A stretch of 45,379 bases of DNA, from NCBI GenBank assembly GCA_004210915.1, contig SEGS01000019.1:1-45379 (forward strand), written 5' to 3'. Of the stretch, positions 17,033 to 24,985 are shown piece by piece. The position numbers were made by a program, and so were the translations under genes. Every line of letters starts with the position of its first letter. Position 1 is the first letter of the stretch. The notes under the pieces were generated by a model. That model was given only the letters and a program-made list of their open reading frames with translations, did not search any database and was not told the origin of the DNA. This DNA is from Variovorax sp. (GTDB lineage: Bacteria > Pseudomonadota > Gammaproteobacteria > Burkholderiales > Burkholderiaceae_C).

Positions 17033-17589
17033 AGGCACCCGACGAAAGGGGCGGCGCGCAGCACGCGGTCGGCGCGCTCGACGCGCTCGACTCGGACACG
17101 CCGGGATGGCTCGTCGACGCGCATGTGACCTTCGATCCGCCGCCGTTGGACTGGCGCGAGGCGCTGGCCCATCGATTGGGGCAGCGGCCACGCCGCATCG
17201 GCCTCTGGGCCGAGTTGGCGCTGTACGGCGCGCGCCAGTGTCTCGACGCGGCGGGCGAGACCGCATTGCCGCCCGGTGCGCGGGTGCGTGTCGCGAGCTT
17301 GAGCGGTCCGCGCAGCGCGATGCGCGCGAGCGTCGGCCAGTTGGCGACCGGCTTGCCGATGCCCTTCAGCTTCATGCAAAGCCAGCCCGCACTGATGCTG
17401 GCCGCGCTCGGCCAGAGCCTGGCCTGGCACGGCGATGCGGCGTTCGTCGCCGGCCGCGACGCGGTCGCGGTGCAGCGATTCGCGCTGCGCGGTGCGGGCC
17501 CCGATGGCGTGCTGCTGGGCTGGGTCGAAGAAGGCGCCGAGCAAGCTGACCCGCTGCGCACCGAATGGTGGCGACTGCGGCCGGCCTGA
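17029..17589 (+). CDS. Short ketosynthase-like partner (chain-length-factor-like)
   Basis: This 186-aa protein starts at ATG 17029, overlapping the ketosynthase stop. The middle part (RIGLWAELALYGARQCLDAAG, then VASLSGPRSAMRASVGQL and PFSFMQSQPALMLAALGQ) resembles the N-terminal half of a ketosynthase, as in the Ketoacyl-synt_2 proteins of aryl polyene clusters. The place where an active-site Cys would stand reads Ser-Gln-Pro, so it is probably inactive and serves as a heterodimer partner, like a chain length factor. About half a KAS is present, and the C-terminal thiolase half is absent. There is no frameshift sign, because the stop is clean. It is the last gene of the packed cluster; an 83-base gap follows. 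Confidence 0.65.
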   Translation: MKAPDERGGAQHAVGALDALDSDTPGWLVDAHVTFDPPPLDWREALAHRLGQRPRRIGLWAELALYGARQCLDAAGETALPPGARVRVASLSGPRSAMRASVGQLATGLPMPFSFMQSQPALMLAALGQSLAWHGDAAFVAGRDAVAVQRFALRGAGPDGVLLGWVEEGAEQADPLRTEWWRLRPA

Positions 17590-17672
17590 GCGCAGCAGCC
17601 CTGCCGGCCGCGGGGTCGGACGCCGTTTGCTAGCCTGCGCCGAATCCGCAAAACTCGCACGAAGGGCACCGC

Positions 17673-18221
17673 ATGCGACGACGTGATCTGGCTTTCTTGG
17701 CGCTGGCGCCCCTGCCGTTCGCCTGCGCGCGCGCCGATGCGCTGGCCGACCGCCTGCGGCTAGGCGCCTGCGTGGTGCTGCTGCGCCACGGGCGCACGAC
17801 GCCGGGCGTCGGCGACCCACCCGGGTTTCGGCTCGATGCCTGCAGCACCCAGCGCAACCTCAGCGACGAGGGGCGCGCCGCGTCGCAGCGGCTCGGTGCA
17901 TGGTTCAAGGCGGCCGGGCTCGCGCCGCGCGCGGTGCGCACCAGTGCCTGGTGCCGTTGCCGCGATACGGCCGACCTGGCCTTCGGCACGCACACCGTGT
18001 GGGCGCCGTTGAACTCCACGTTCCAGGGCGCCACCGCCGAAGCGACGACGGCGACAGCGGCGCTGCGCAGCGCGCTCACGGCCATGCCGGCCGGCGCGTT
18101 CGAGGTGTGGGTCACGCACCAGGTGAACATCACCGCGCTCACGGGCGAGGTGCCGTCGATGGGCGAGGGCCTGATCGTCGATGCGGGCGGGCAGGTGCGC
18201 GGCCGCAGCAGCTTCAGCTGA
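17673..18221 (+). CDS. Exported histidine phosphatase-superfamily protein
   Basis: This 182-aa protein carries the branch motif LLRHGRT (Arg38-His39), a second Arg in VRTSAWCRCRDTA (near 89-90), and a distal His in EVWVTHQVN (His149). A basic start (MRRRD) followed by FLALAPLPFACARA looks like a signal peptide, perhaps Tat-like, cleaved near residue 20-23. The branch-2 size suggests a small periplasmic phosphatase related to SixA/phosphoglycerate-mutase-like proteins; the substrate is unknown. GAAGGG precedes the ATG at suitable distance. It follows the acyl cluster by 83 bases and converges with the HD-type gene downstream. Co-transcription with the cluster is possible but not shown. Confidence 0.85.
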   Translation: MRRRDLAFLALAPLPFACARADALADRLRLGACVVLLRHGRTTPGVGDPPGFRLDACSTQRNLSDEGRAASQRLGAWFKAAGLAPRAVRTSAWCRCRDTADLAFGTHTVWAPLNSTFQGATAEATTATAALRSALTAMPAGAFEVWVTHQVNITALTGEVPSMGEGLIVDAGGQVRGRSSFS

Positions 18222-18241
18222 CAACGACTCGTCGGTACGAA

Positions 18242-18880
18242 TCACCCGCCGATGGCGGTGCGCAGGTTGATGCGGGCCTGGGCTTCGCGTTCCGCGCGCA
18301 CGCCGGGCGTCAGGTAGAGCGGATCGCGTGCGAGGAAGCGGCCGAGGATCTCACGCCGCCGCGGCTCGAACAGCGCGGGCGGAATGTGGGCGTACTCGGC
18401 GCGGATCTGCTGTTCGTACTCGGCGAAGCGCGCGGGCGGTGCGCCGAGGATCGACAGGTCGATGTCGACCAGCAACTGCGCGTCGGGGTCGGACGGCTGC
18501 GCGTCGTGGCACGTCGCCATCACGAGCGCGTGCACGCGCTGTGCGACCTCGGCCGACGCACCGGCCTCCTGCAGTGCATCACGTGCCCAGCCGGCACTGC
18601 GTGCCTCGTTGTCGTGCGCCTGAAGATCGTAGATGGCGTCGTGGAACCACAGCGCGATGGCGACTTCGCCGAGGCGCGCCGCCAGCGCCTGCTCGCGGGC
18701 GAGGCCGGACAGGCATTCGTGCAGATGCTGCTGCGTGTGGTACTTGCGCCAGGGTTCGGCATGGCGCGTGAGCAGCGCGTCGCGCAAGCCCATCGGCGGA
18801 ACCAGGCCCAGCGCCGCCCAGGCTTCGCGCCAGGATGCGGCGAACACCGCGGAGTTCGAGGGGCTGTCTGTGACCGGCAT
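18242..18880 (-). CDS. Predicted metal-dependent HD-type phosphohydrolase
   Basis: This 212-aa protein shows an HD-like metal site: KYHTQQHLHECL (His48, His52, His54), ALWFHDAIYD (His80-Asp81) and HDNEARSA (Asp90). It belongs to the family that databases often mislabel as an N-methyl-D-aspartate receptor subunit-like protein; the better description is an HD-domain hydrolase of unknown substrate. It is soluble with no signal peptide. It lies 32 bases downstream of mltB on the same strand and may be co-transcribed with it. Its stop is 20 bases from the stop of the converging phosphatase gene. Confidence 0.83.
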   Translation of the reverse strand: MPVTDSPSNSAVFAASWREAWAALGLVPPMGLRDALLTRHAEPWRKYHTQQHLHECLSGLAREQALAARLGEVAIALWFHDAIYDLQAHDNEARSAGWARDALQEAGASAEVAQRVHALVMATCHDAQPSDPDAQLLVDIDLSILGAPPARFAEYEQQIRAEYAHIPPALFEPRRREILGRFLARDPLYLTPGVRAEREAQARINLRTAIGG

Positions 18881-18912
18881 CGGGCGCGGCGGAAGAGGTT
18901 GGGCGTGGGCTG

Positions 18913-20007
18913 CTACTGCGCCATCGCGGCCTTGACCTCGTTACCGAGATCGAGCACCGACATCGCGTAGTAGCTGCTCCAGTTGTAGCGCGTGATGACG
19001 TAGAAGTTGCGCGTACCCGCCACATAGACCGGCGCCTCTGCGCCGTTCTGCAACTCGATCAAGGCCAGCAGGCCCGGATGCCGCATGGCCCCCTCGTCGA
19101 GCACGGCGCCCGCGGCGACGAAGCTGTCGGTGCTGAAGGTGGGCAGGATGTCGGGCGCCATCAGCAGCGGCATGTTCAGGCGCGCGGTGTCGAAGCTCAC
19201 CGGGAAGGTCGACGGCATGCCGGCCTGCCAGCCGAAGGCCTTGAAATAGTTGGCCACCGAGCCGATCACGTCGGCCGTGCTGTTGACCAGGTCGATCTTG
19301 CCGTCGCCGTCGAAATCGATCGCGTATTTGGCGATGCTGCTCGGCATGAACTGCGGCATGCCCATGGCGCCGGCGTAGCTGCCGACGGGGACCATCGGGT
19401 CTTCGGCCGTGCGGCTCTCGGTGCTGAGGAAGCTTTCAAGTTCGCCGCGGAAGAACGCTTCGCGCTCGGGTGCGCGCGGATGGGCTTGCGGAAAATCGAA
19501 GGACAGCGTCGCCAGCGCGTCGATCACCCGGAAGTTGCCCATGTTGCGGCCGTAGATCGTTTCGACGCCGATGATCCCGACGACGATCTCCGGCGGCACG
19601 CCGAATTCGGCTTCGGCGCGCTCGAGCAGCGCGGCGTTGGCACGCCAGAAGCGCGCACCGGCCGCAATGCGCACCGGGTCGATGAAGCGGGCGCGGTAGG
19701 CGGTCCAGTTCTTGGGCGTGCCCTTCGGCGCGGGCAGCATCAGGCGCGGGACGTTCGACAGGAAGCGCGCATTGCCGACGGTCGTGCGCACCCAGTCGCG
19801 ATCGAGATTGCGCCGCTGTGCCACATCGTCGGCAAAGCGCATCGCGTCATCGCGCGTGGCATAGGGCGTGCCACCGCGCACGGCCGATGTGGTCCGGGTG
19901 TCGGCAGGCTTCTGGGCCATCGCGGACGGCGTGGCGAGGCAGCTCGCAAAGAGAGCGGTGGCGAGGGCGGCCGCCGCCGGGGAGAACATCGAGAGATAGC
20001 TTCGCAT
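18913..20007 (-). CDS. mltB: Lytic murein transglycosylase B family protein
   Basis: This 364-aa enzyme cleaves the glycan strands of peptidoglycan to 1,6-anhydromuramyl products. A signal peptide (residues 1-31, ending PSAMA) is followed by the SLT family 3 domain, with catalytic Glu149 in GIIGVETIYGRNMGNFRV. GAMGMPQFMPSS, YAIDFDGDGKIDL and DVIGSVANYFKAFGW are MltB/SltB hallmarks. FASC at residues 20-23 is a poor lipobox, so a soluble periplasmic form is more likely than a lipoprotein. The C-terminal YNWSSYYAMSVLDLG block is also typical. It lies between the HD gene downstream and the TgpA-like gene upstream, 63 bases from the latter, possibly at the end of that operon. Confidence 0.94.
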   Translation of the reverse strand: MRSYLSMFSPAAAALATALFASCLATPSAMAQKPADTRTTSAVRGGTPYATRDDAMRFADDVAQRRNLDRDWVRTTVGNARFLSNVPRLMLPAPKGTPKNWTAYRARFIDPVRIAAGARFWRANAALLERAEAEFGVPPEIVVGIIGVETIYGRNMGNFRVIDALATLSFDFPQAHPRAPEREAFFRGELESFLSTESRTAEDPMVPVGSYAGAMGMPQFMPSSIAKYAIDFDGDGKIDLVNSTADVIGSVANYFKAFGWQAGMPSTFPVSFDTARLNMPLLMAPDILPTFSTDSFVAAGAVLDEGAMRHPGLLALIELQNGAEAPVYVAGTRNFYVITRYNWSSYYAMSVLDLGNEVKAAMAQ

Positions 20008-20070
20008 CCGTCGATTGTGCCGTCGCGTGCGGCAGCGCCGGAGCGGTCGACCCCGCCGCGCCGCCGCCGT

Positions 20071-22071
20071 TCAGCGCTTCGGCCAGGCGAGGCGGCGGAA
20101 CTCGGCGCGCAGAGCGGTCAGCGCCTGCGGTGCCGCGCGCGCATAGCGCTGTGCTTCGAGGCGCAGCAGCCAGTCGTGCACCGGCTGCGCCGCGGCGCCG
20201 AAGTGCGCGCGGACCCGTTGCGCGATGTCGCGCGGCGGCGCGGTGGGCGGCAGGTCGAGGCCGGCCTGGTCGAGGCGCTTGCGGGCCTGCGCGAGCAGGC
20301 GCAGCCACGGGTCGTGCCGGTTGCGCTCCCACAGCGTCCACCCCGCGCCAGCGAGGCTCGCGCCGATCAGCAGATAGAGCAGCACGTACGCCAGGTCGGC
20401 CAGGCTCGGGGCATCGAAGCCGAGGTTCTTCAGGAGATCGAGCTGTCGGCTCTGCGTGTAGTTCAGCACCCACTGGTTCCAGCGGTTGTTGACGGCGTCC
20501 CACGCGGCGCGCAGGTTCTGCGCCAGCGTCGGGCTCAGCGTGCCGATGGCGCCGGAGAACAGGCCCGGTTGTGCCGAGAGGCGCCGGAACTGGCCGATCC
20601 GGTCCGGCGACACCGAGCCGGTCGGGTCGACCCGCACCCAGCCCTCGCCGGCCTGCCATACCTCGGCCCACGCATGTGCATCGCTGTTGCGCAGCGTCCA
20701 GAAGTTGTCGACGCCGTTCAGCTCACCGCCCTGGAAGCCGGTGACGATGCGCGCCGGCACGCCCGCGCTGCGCATCAGCACCACGAACGCGGAGGCGATG
20801 TGTTCGCAGAAGCCGGCCTTGCGGTCGAACCAGAATTCGTCGGCGGTGTTGTCGCCGTAGACGCCGGGGTCGAGGGTGTAGACGTAGCCGCCGGTGCGCA
20901 GTCGCTGCAGCACGGCGCGCACCAGCGCCGGGGTGTCGGCCATGGCGGGATCGGCGCGCAGTTCGGCTCCGAGCGCGACGGTGCGCGGGTTGCTGCCCGG
21001 TGGCAGCGCGAGGTAGGGGCGCAAGGCCGGCGTCTGCTGCAGCGGGCCGCTGCGGAAGGCCACATGGCTTTCGACGCGGTAGCGCAGCAGGTCGCCGATG
21101 GGCCGGTTGGTCAGCCACTGCAGGTCGGGCGTCTGCATCACGCGCAGGCCCGGCACCTCGGGCGGCGTCACCGTGGCATCGAGCGTGAGCAGCCAGGGCC
21201 GGTTGCTCGGCTCCATCGTGATCTCGTAGCGCACCGGATCGCCCTCGACGCGCAGGTTCGCGGGCAGAAAGCTGCGATCCCAGGGCGCTGGCGCGGTCCA
21301 TTCGCGGCCGTCGAAATCCGACAGCACCGGCCCGCGAAAGTAGAGGGTCGGCCGGGGCGGCACGCGGTCGCCGTCGAACTTGATGCGCGCGGCGATGCCG
21401 TCGTCCAGCGCAAGCTGCGCGATGGTTCCGACGCGCATCGACGATGACAGGCCCGAGCGCCCGGTCATGGTGTCGTTCGGCGTGCCCCACAGCGGCGCCA
21501 TGCGCGGGAAGAACATGAAGAGCGCCAGCATGATCGGCGCGCCGAGCAGCGCCATCCATCCAGCGGTGCGCGCGGCCTGCAGCAGGGAAGGGCGGCCGAC
21601 CGGCATGTGGGCATTGACCAGCGCGGTCAGCAAGCCGAGCAGCGCGAGCAGCATGGCCAGCGCAGTCAGCAGCGATTGCGAATAGAAGAAGTTGGTGAGC
21701 ATCGCGAAGAAGCCCAGGAAGAAGACGACGAAGGCATCGCGCCGCGCCCGCAGCTCCAGCGTCTTCAGCGCCAGCAGCACGACCACGAGCGTGACCCCGG
21801 CGTCGCGTCCGATCAGTGTGCGGTGGGTGGCGAAGGTGGCCGCGAGCGTGACGGCGAGCAGCGCCACCCGCCACCACCGGCTCGGCAGCGGTTGGCTGCG
21901 CACGGCCAGGGTGCCGCGCCACAGCAGCACGAGTGTCGTCAGCGCGGTGCACCAGAGCGGCAGGTTGCCGACCTGCGGCAGCACGATGAGCGCCACGACG
22001 GTGAGCAGGAACAGCGTGTCGCGCGCCTCGCGCGGCAGGGTCGAGAGCGGCGCGAGCCATCGGTTCAGCAT
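20071..22071 (-). CDS. TgpA-like membrane transglutaminase (DUF3488)
   Basis: This 666-aa inner-membrane protein has an N-terminal bundle of about six helices (residues about 18-190, the DUF3488 part), a periplasmic transglutaminase core with Cys422 (AGFCEHIASAF), His467 (SDAHAWAEVW) and Asp482 (VRVDPTG), and one more helix near 565-585 before a cytoplasmic tail. It matches TgpA of Pseudomonas, whose substrate is not firmly known to me. The start is ATG 22071, seven bases inside the DUF58 gene end, so translation is coupled. It is the third gene of a MoxR-DUF58-transglutaminase operon, a widely conserved trio. Confidence 0.92.
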   Translation of the reverse strand: MLNRWLAPLSTLPREARDTLFLLTVVALIVLPQVGNLPLWCTALTTLVLLWRGTLAVRSQPLPSRWWRVALLAVTLAATFATHRTLIGRDAGVTLVVVLLALKTLELRARRDAFVVFFLGFFAMLTNFFYSQSLLTALAMLLALLGLLTALVNAHMPVGRPSLLQAARTAGWMALLGAPIMLALFMFFPRMAPLWGTPNDTMTGRSGLSSSMRVGTIAQLALDDGIAARIKFDGDRVPPRPTLYFRGPVLSDFDGREWTAPAPWDRSFLPANLRVEGDPVRYEITMEPSNRPWLLTLDATVTPPEVPGLRVMQTPDLQWLTNRPIGDLLRYRVESHVAFRSGPLQQTPALRPYLALPPGSNPRTVALGAELRADPAMADTPALVRAVLQRLRTGGYVYTLDPGVYGDNTADEFWFDRKAGFCEHIASAFVVLMRSAGVPARIVTGFQGGELNGVDNFWTLRNSDAHAWAEVWQAGEGWVRVDPTGSVSPDRIGQFRRLSAQPGLFSGAIGTLSPTLAQNLRAAWDAVNNRWNQWVLNYTQSRQLDLLKNLGFDAPSLADLAYVLLYLLIGASLAGAGWTLWERNRHDPWLRLLAQARKRLDQAGLDLPPTAPPRDIAQRVRAHFGAAAQPVHDWLLRLEAQRYARAAPQALTALRAEFRRLAWPKR

Positions 22072-23039
22072 GTGGCCAGCACCTCGAGGCAGGCGCGTTT
22101 GTGCGCTTCGCCTTGCGATGGCTTGACGCTCCGGCCCCCGACGCGCAGGCCATAGTCGACGCCGAGCCGGTCGGCCATCAGCACCCATGCGCACAGGCGC
22201 GAGAGCCGCGCCTCGCCATCGGCCAGGCCGGTGGCCTGGGCATCGAGCCAGAGCTGCTCGGTCTGGTTCTGCTGGGTGTCGCGGCTGACCAGGTCGTCGG
22301 ACCCCGCGGCCTGTGCGCGCGCGGCCTTCTTCCAGACCACCAGCTTGAGCGGATCGCCGCGCCGGTACGCGCGCACGCCGTCGTATTCACCGGCGCTGTG
22401 CGTGCGCAGCACCGTGGCCGCGGCCTCGCTCGACAGCGCCTCGCCGGCGGGCAGCGCGGGCGGTTGAAGCTCCGGCGCGGGGTAAACCAGCATCTGCGCG
22501 GCAGGACGCCAGACCGTCCATACGCGGAAGGTGCCAAGCGGGAAACGCGTCTCGGCCGTGAGCGGCGGCACCGGATGCAGGCCGCGCCGCGCGGGGCGGA
22601 AGGCGATCTCGACGGTGGCGCTGCCCCCGGCGGGCACGTCGGTCCACGCCCACTGGCCGCTGCCGCGCACCGCCATGCCGATGCCGTAGCGCATGCTGCG
22701 CCGGGCGTTGTGCAGCACCACGCGGAAAGCCGCAGCAGCGCCGGCGTAGTGCGGCTCGGGCGCCATCAGGTGCATCGACAGGCCGCGCAGCGTCGCGTGG
22801 CACACATGCATGCCGACCGCCACGCTGCCCGCCAGCAGGAAGGTCAGCAGGTAGCCCAGGTTCAGTTGGTAGTTGATCGACGCGACCAGCAGCACCAGCA
22901 GCGTCGCGCCCAGCATCCAGCCGGCGCGCGTCGGCACGATGTAGACGTTGCGCTGCGTGAGTTCGAGCGTGTCCGAGGGCGGGCGCCGGGACAGGAACCA
23001 GCCGTCAATGCGCCTGCGAATGGGCGCGAGCCAGCTCAC
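22065..23039 (-). CDS. DUF58 domain protein
   Basis: From a GTG at 23039, overlapping the MoxR stop, this is 324 aa. Two membrane helices (about 38-85, from AGWMLGATLLVLLV) precede a beta-rich segment and the DUF58 core EYDGVRAYRRGDPLKLVVWKKAAR (quoted as GDPLKLVVWKKAAR), the family hallmark within a degenerate VWA-like domain. It pairs with MoxR ATPases and transglutaminases in many genomes. The molecular role is unknown; such trios are thought to act in envelope protein assembly or stress response. The metal-binding MIDAS motif is not visible. The end overlaps the TgpA-like start by seven bases. Confidence 0.87.
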   Translation of the reverse strand: MSWLAPIRRRIDGWFLSRRPPSDTLELTQRNVYIVPTRAGWMLGATLLVLLVASINYQLNLGYLLTFLLAGSVAVGMHVCHATLRGLSMHLMAPEPHYAGAAAAFRVVLHNARRSMRYGIGMAVRGSGQWAWTDVPAGGSATVEIAFRPARRGLHPVPPLTAETRFPLGTFRVWTVWRPAAQMLVYPAPELQPPALPAGEALSSEAAATVLRTHSAGEYDGVRAYRRGDPLKLVVWKKAARAQAAGSDDLVSRDTQQNQTEQLWLDAQATGLADGEARLSRLCAWVLMADRLGVDYGLRVGGRSVKPSQGEAHKRACLEVLATC

Positions 23040-23974
23040 GGGAGCGGAACCGCCGCGATCATCGCGCGCACCTGTTCTACCGCGCCGCGGCCGGCGTCGC
23101 CCACCGGCGTCACGCGGTGCGCCACCGTCTGCGGGAACACGGCCTGCACGTCGTCGGGCGCGACGTAGTCGCGGTTGGCCAGCAACGCCTGCGCCTTGGC
23201 CGCGCGCAGCACGGCAATGCCCGCGCGGGGCGACAGACCCTGCAGGAACCACCGGCCGCTGCGCGTGGCCGCGATCAAATCCTGCACATAGTTGAGCAAG
23301 GGTTCCGCGGCGTGGATCTGCTGCACCTTCTGCTGCAGCGCGGTCAGTTCGCCGGCGGTCAGCAGCGCGGGCAACGTCGCGAGCATCTCGCGGCGGTCGG
23401 CGCCGGCCAGCAGTTCGCGCTCGGCCGCTCGGTCGGGATAGCCGAGCGAAATGCGCATGAGAAAGCGGTCGAGCTGCGATTCCGGCAGCGCGAAGGTGCC
23501 CAACTGGTCGTGCGGGTTCTGCGTCGCGATCACGAAGAAGGGTGTGGGCAGAGGGCGGGTTTCACCTTCAACGGTGACCTGCTTCTCTTCCATGGCCTCG
23601 AGCAGCGCGCTCTGCGTCTTCGGGCTCGCGCGGTTGATTTCGTCGGCCAGCAGCACCTGCGCAAAGATCGGGCCGGGGTGGAACACGAACGCCTGTTGGC
23701 CGCGGTCGTAGATCGCCACGCCCGAGAGATCGCCAGGCATCAGGTCGGCAGTGAACTGCACCCGCGAAAACTGCAATCCGAAGGTGTGCGACAGCGCGTG
23801 GGCGAGGGTGGTCTTGCCGACGCCCGGCACGTCCTCGATCAGCAGATGGCCGCCCGCCAGCAGGCAGGCCACGCAGTCGCGCACCTGCGCCTCTTTGCCC
23901 ACAATCACCGTGTTAAGCTGACCGAGCAAACTGGCGAGCTTCGCTGCGACGTCCATTTTTGTATCCATATGCAA
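23036..23974 (-). CDS. MoxR-family AAA ATPase
   Basis: This ATPase is 312 aa if the first ATG is used; ATGs at 23968 and 23956 are alternatives. Walker A is PGVGKTT (residues 50-56), Walker B VLLADEINRA (Asp111-Glu112), and sensor 1 lies in VIATQNPHDQLGTFALPESQLDRF. The C-terminal LSPRAGIAVLRAAKAQALLANRDYV (quoted as LSPRAGIAVLRAAKAQA) is the usual MoxR lid. MoxR proteins act as chaperone-like ATPases together with VWA or DUF58 partners. It leads the operon with the DUF58 and TgpA-like genes and diverges from the deacetylase-like gene at 24031; the 56-base gap must hold both promoters. Confidence 0.93.
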   Translation of the reverse strand: MHMDTKMDVAAKLASLLGQLNTVIVGKEAQVRDCVACLLAGGHLLIEDVPGVGKTTLAHALSHTFGLQFSRVQFTADLMPGDLSGVAIYDRGQQAFVFHPGPIFAQVLLADEINRASPKTQSALLEAMEEKQVTVEGETRPLPTPFFVIATQNPHDQLGTFALPESQLDRFLMRISLGYPDRAAERELLAGADRREMLATLPALLTAGELTALQQKVQQIHAAEPLLNYVQDLIAATRSGRWFLQGLSPRAGIAVLRAAKAQALLANRDYVAPDDVQAVFPQTVAHRVTPVGDAGRGAVEQVRAMIAAVPLP

Positions 23975-24030
23975 ACGATACCGTAAGCCTGCGGCCCCAT
24001 GCCGCGCAAGGGCGAAGTGCGACGAGAGAC

Positions 24031-24984
24031 ATGGGCAAGACCGGCTATTTCACACACCGCGACTTCTGGAAACACGAGATGGGCCAGGGCCATCCGGAGT
24101 GTCCCGAGCGGCTCGATGCCATTGAAGACCGTTTGCTCGTCAGCGGCGTGGGCGATGCGCTGACGCGTTGCGATGTGCCGCTGGCCGCGCTTCCCGACAT
24201 CCTTCGCGCGCACACGGTCGAACACGTCGAGCACCTCGAAGCCCTGACCCAGCGCCTCGTGGCCGACGTGCCGGCAGGCGGCCCCGATCACGCGCAGCTC
24301 GATCCAGACACTTCGCTCAATCGCTTCACCGTGCTCGCCGCCCGTCGCGCTGCGGGCGCTGCCATTGCCGCGACCGATGCCGTGATGTCCGGCGAGCTGG
24401 AGAACGCGTTCTGCGCGGTGCGCCCACCCGGCCACCATGCCTGCCGCGACCAGGCGATGGGCTTCTGCTTTCTCAACAACATCGCGATTGCCGCGCGCCA
24501 CGCGCTGGAGGCGCACGGCCTCGATCGCGTGGCGGTCGTCGATTTCGACGTGCACCACGGCAACGGCACGGAAGACATCCTGGCCAACGACCCGCGCGTG
24601 CTGATGGTCGGCATCTTCCAGCACCCTTTCTACCCCTACAGCGGCACCGAGGCACCGGCCAGCAACATGCTCAATCTGCCGGTGCCCGCGTACACCAAAG
24701 GCATGGACGTGCGGGAGTTGATCGAGATGATGTGGATCCCCCGGCTGGAAGCATTCAAGCCTCAGATGATCTTCATCAGTGCCGGCTTCGATGCGCACCG
24801 GGACGACGATCTCGGACAGCTGGCGCTCACCGAGAACGACTTCAGCTGGATCACCGACCGCGTGCGCAACATCGCTCGGCGCCATGCCAAGGGGCGGATC
24901 GTGTCGATGCTCGAGGGGGGCTACAACCTCGGTGCCCTGGCGCGCAGCGTCGAGGCCCACGTGCGCGTGCTGGCCGATCTCTAG
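24031..24984 (+). CDS. Class II histone deacetylase-like hydrolase
   Basis: This 317-aa zinc hydrolase resembles bacterial acetylpolyamine/deacetylase-family proteins. The active site shows RPPGHHA (the His-His charge relay pair), DFDVHHGNGTED with two zinc ligands, and SAGFDAHRDDDLG with the third. MLEGGYNL provides the glycine-rich C-terminal motif. The ATG at 24031 (MGKTGYFTHRDFW) is the usual start; an upstream ATG at 23959 would extend into the divergent promoter and overlap the moxR start. The following mechanosensitive channel starts one base after the stop, so they share an operon. Possible substrates are acetylpolyamines, acetylated metabolites or protein lysines; none can be chosen from sequence. 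Confidence 0.92.
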   Translation: MGKTGYFTHRDFWKHEMGQGHPECPERLDAIEDRLLVSGVGDALTRCDVPLAALPDILRAHTVEHVEHLEALTQRLVADVPAGGPDHAQLDPDTSLNRFTVLAARRAAGAAIAATDAVMSGELENAFCAVRPPGHHACRDQAMGFCFLNNIAIAARHALEAHGLDRVAVVDFDVHHGNGTEDILANDPRVLMVGIFQHPFYPYSGTEAPASNMLNLPVPAYTKGMDVRELIEMMWIPRLEAFKPQMIFISAGFDAHRDDDLGQLALTENDFSWITDRVRNIARRHAKGRIVSMLEGGYNLGALARSVEAHVRVLADL

Positions 24985-24985
24985 G

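Noticed and set aside
18242..18880. N-methyl-D-aspartate receptor subunit-like annotation
   Set aside because: The His/Asp pattern is that of an HD-type metal hydrolase; the receptor name is a known database artefact.
19078..21447. Plus-strand open frame of 789 codons opposite mltB and the TgpA-like gene
   Set aside because: Shadow of two real genes with catalytic residues on the minus strand; no recognisable domain.
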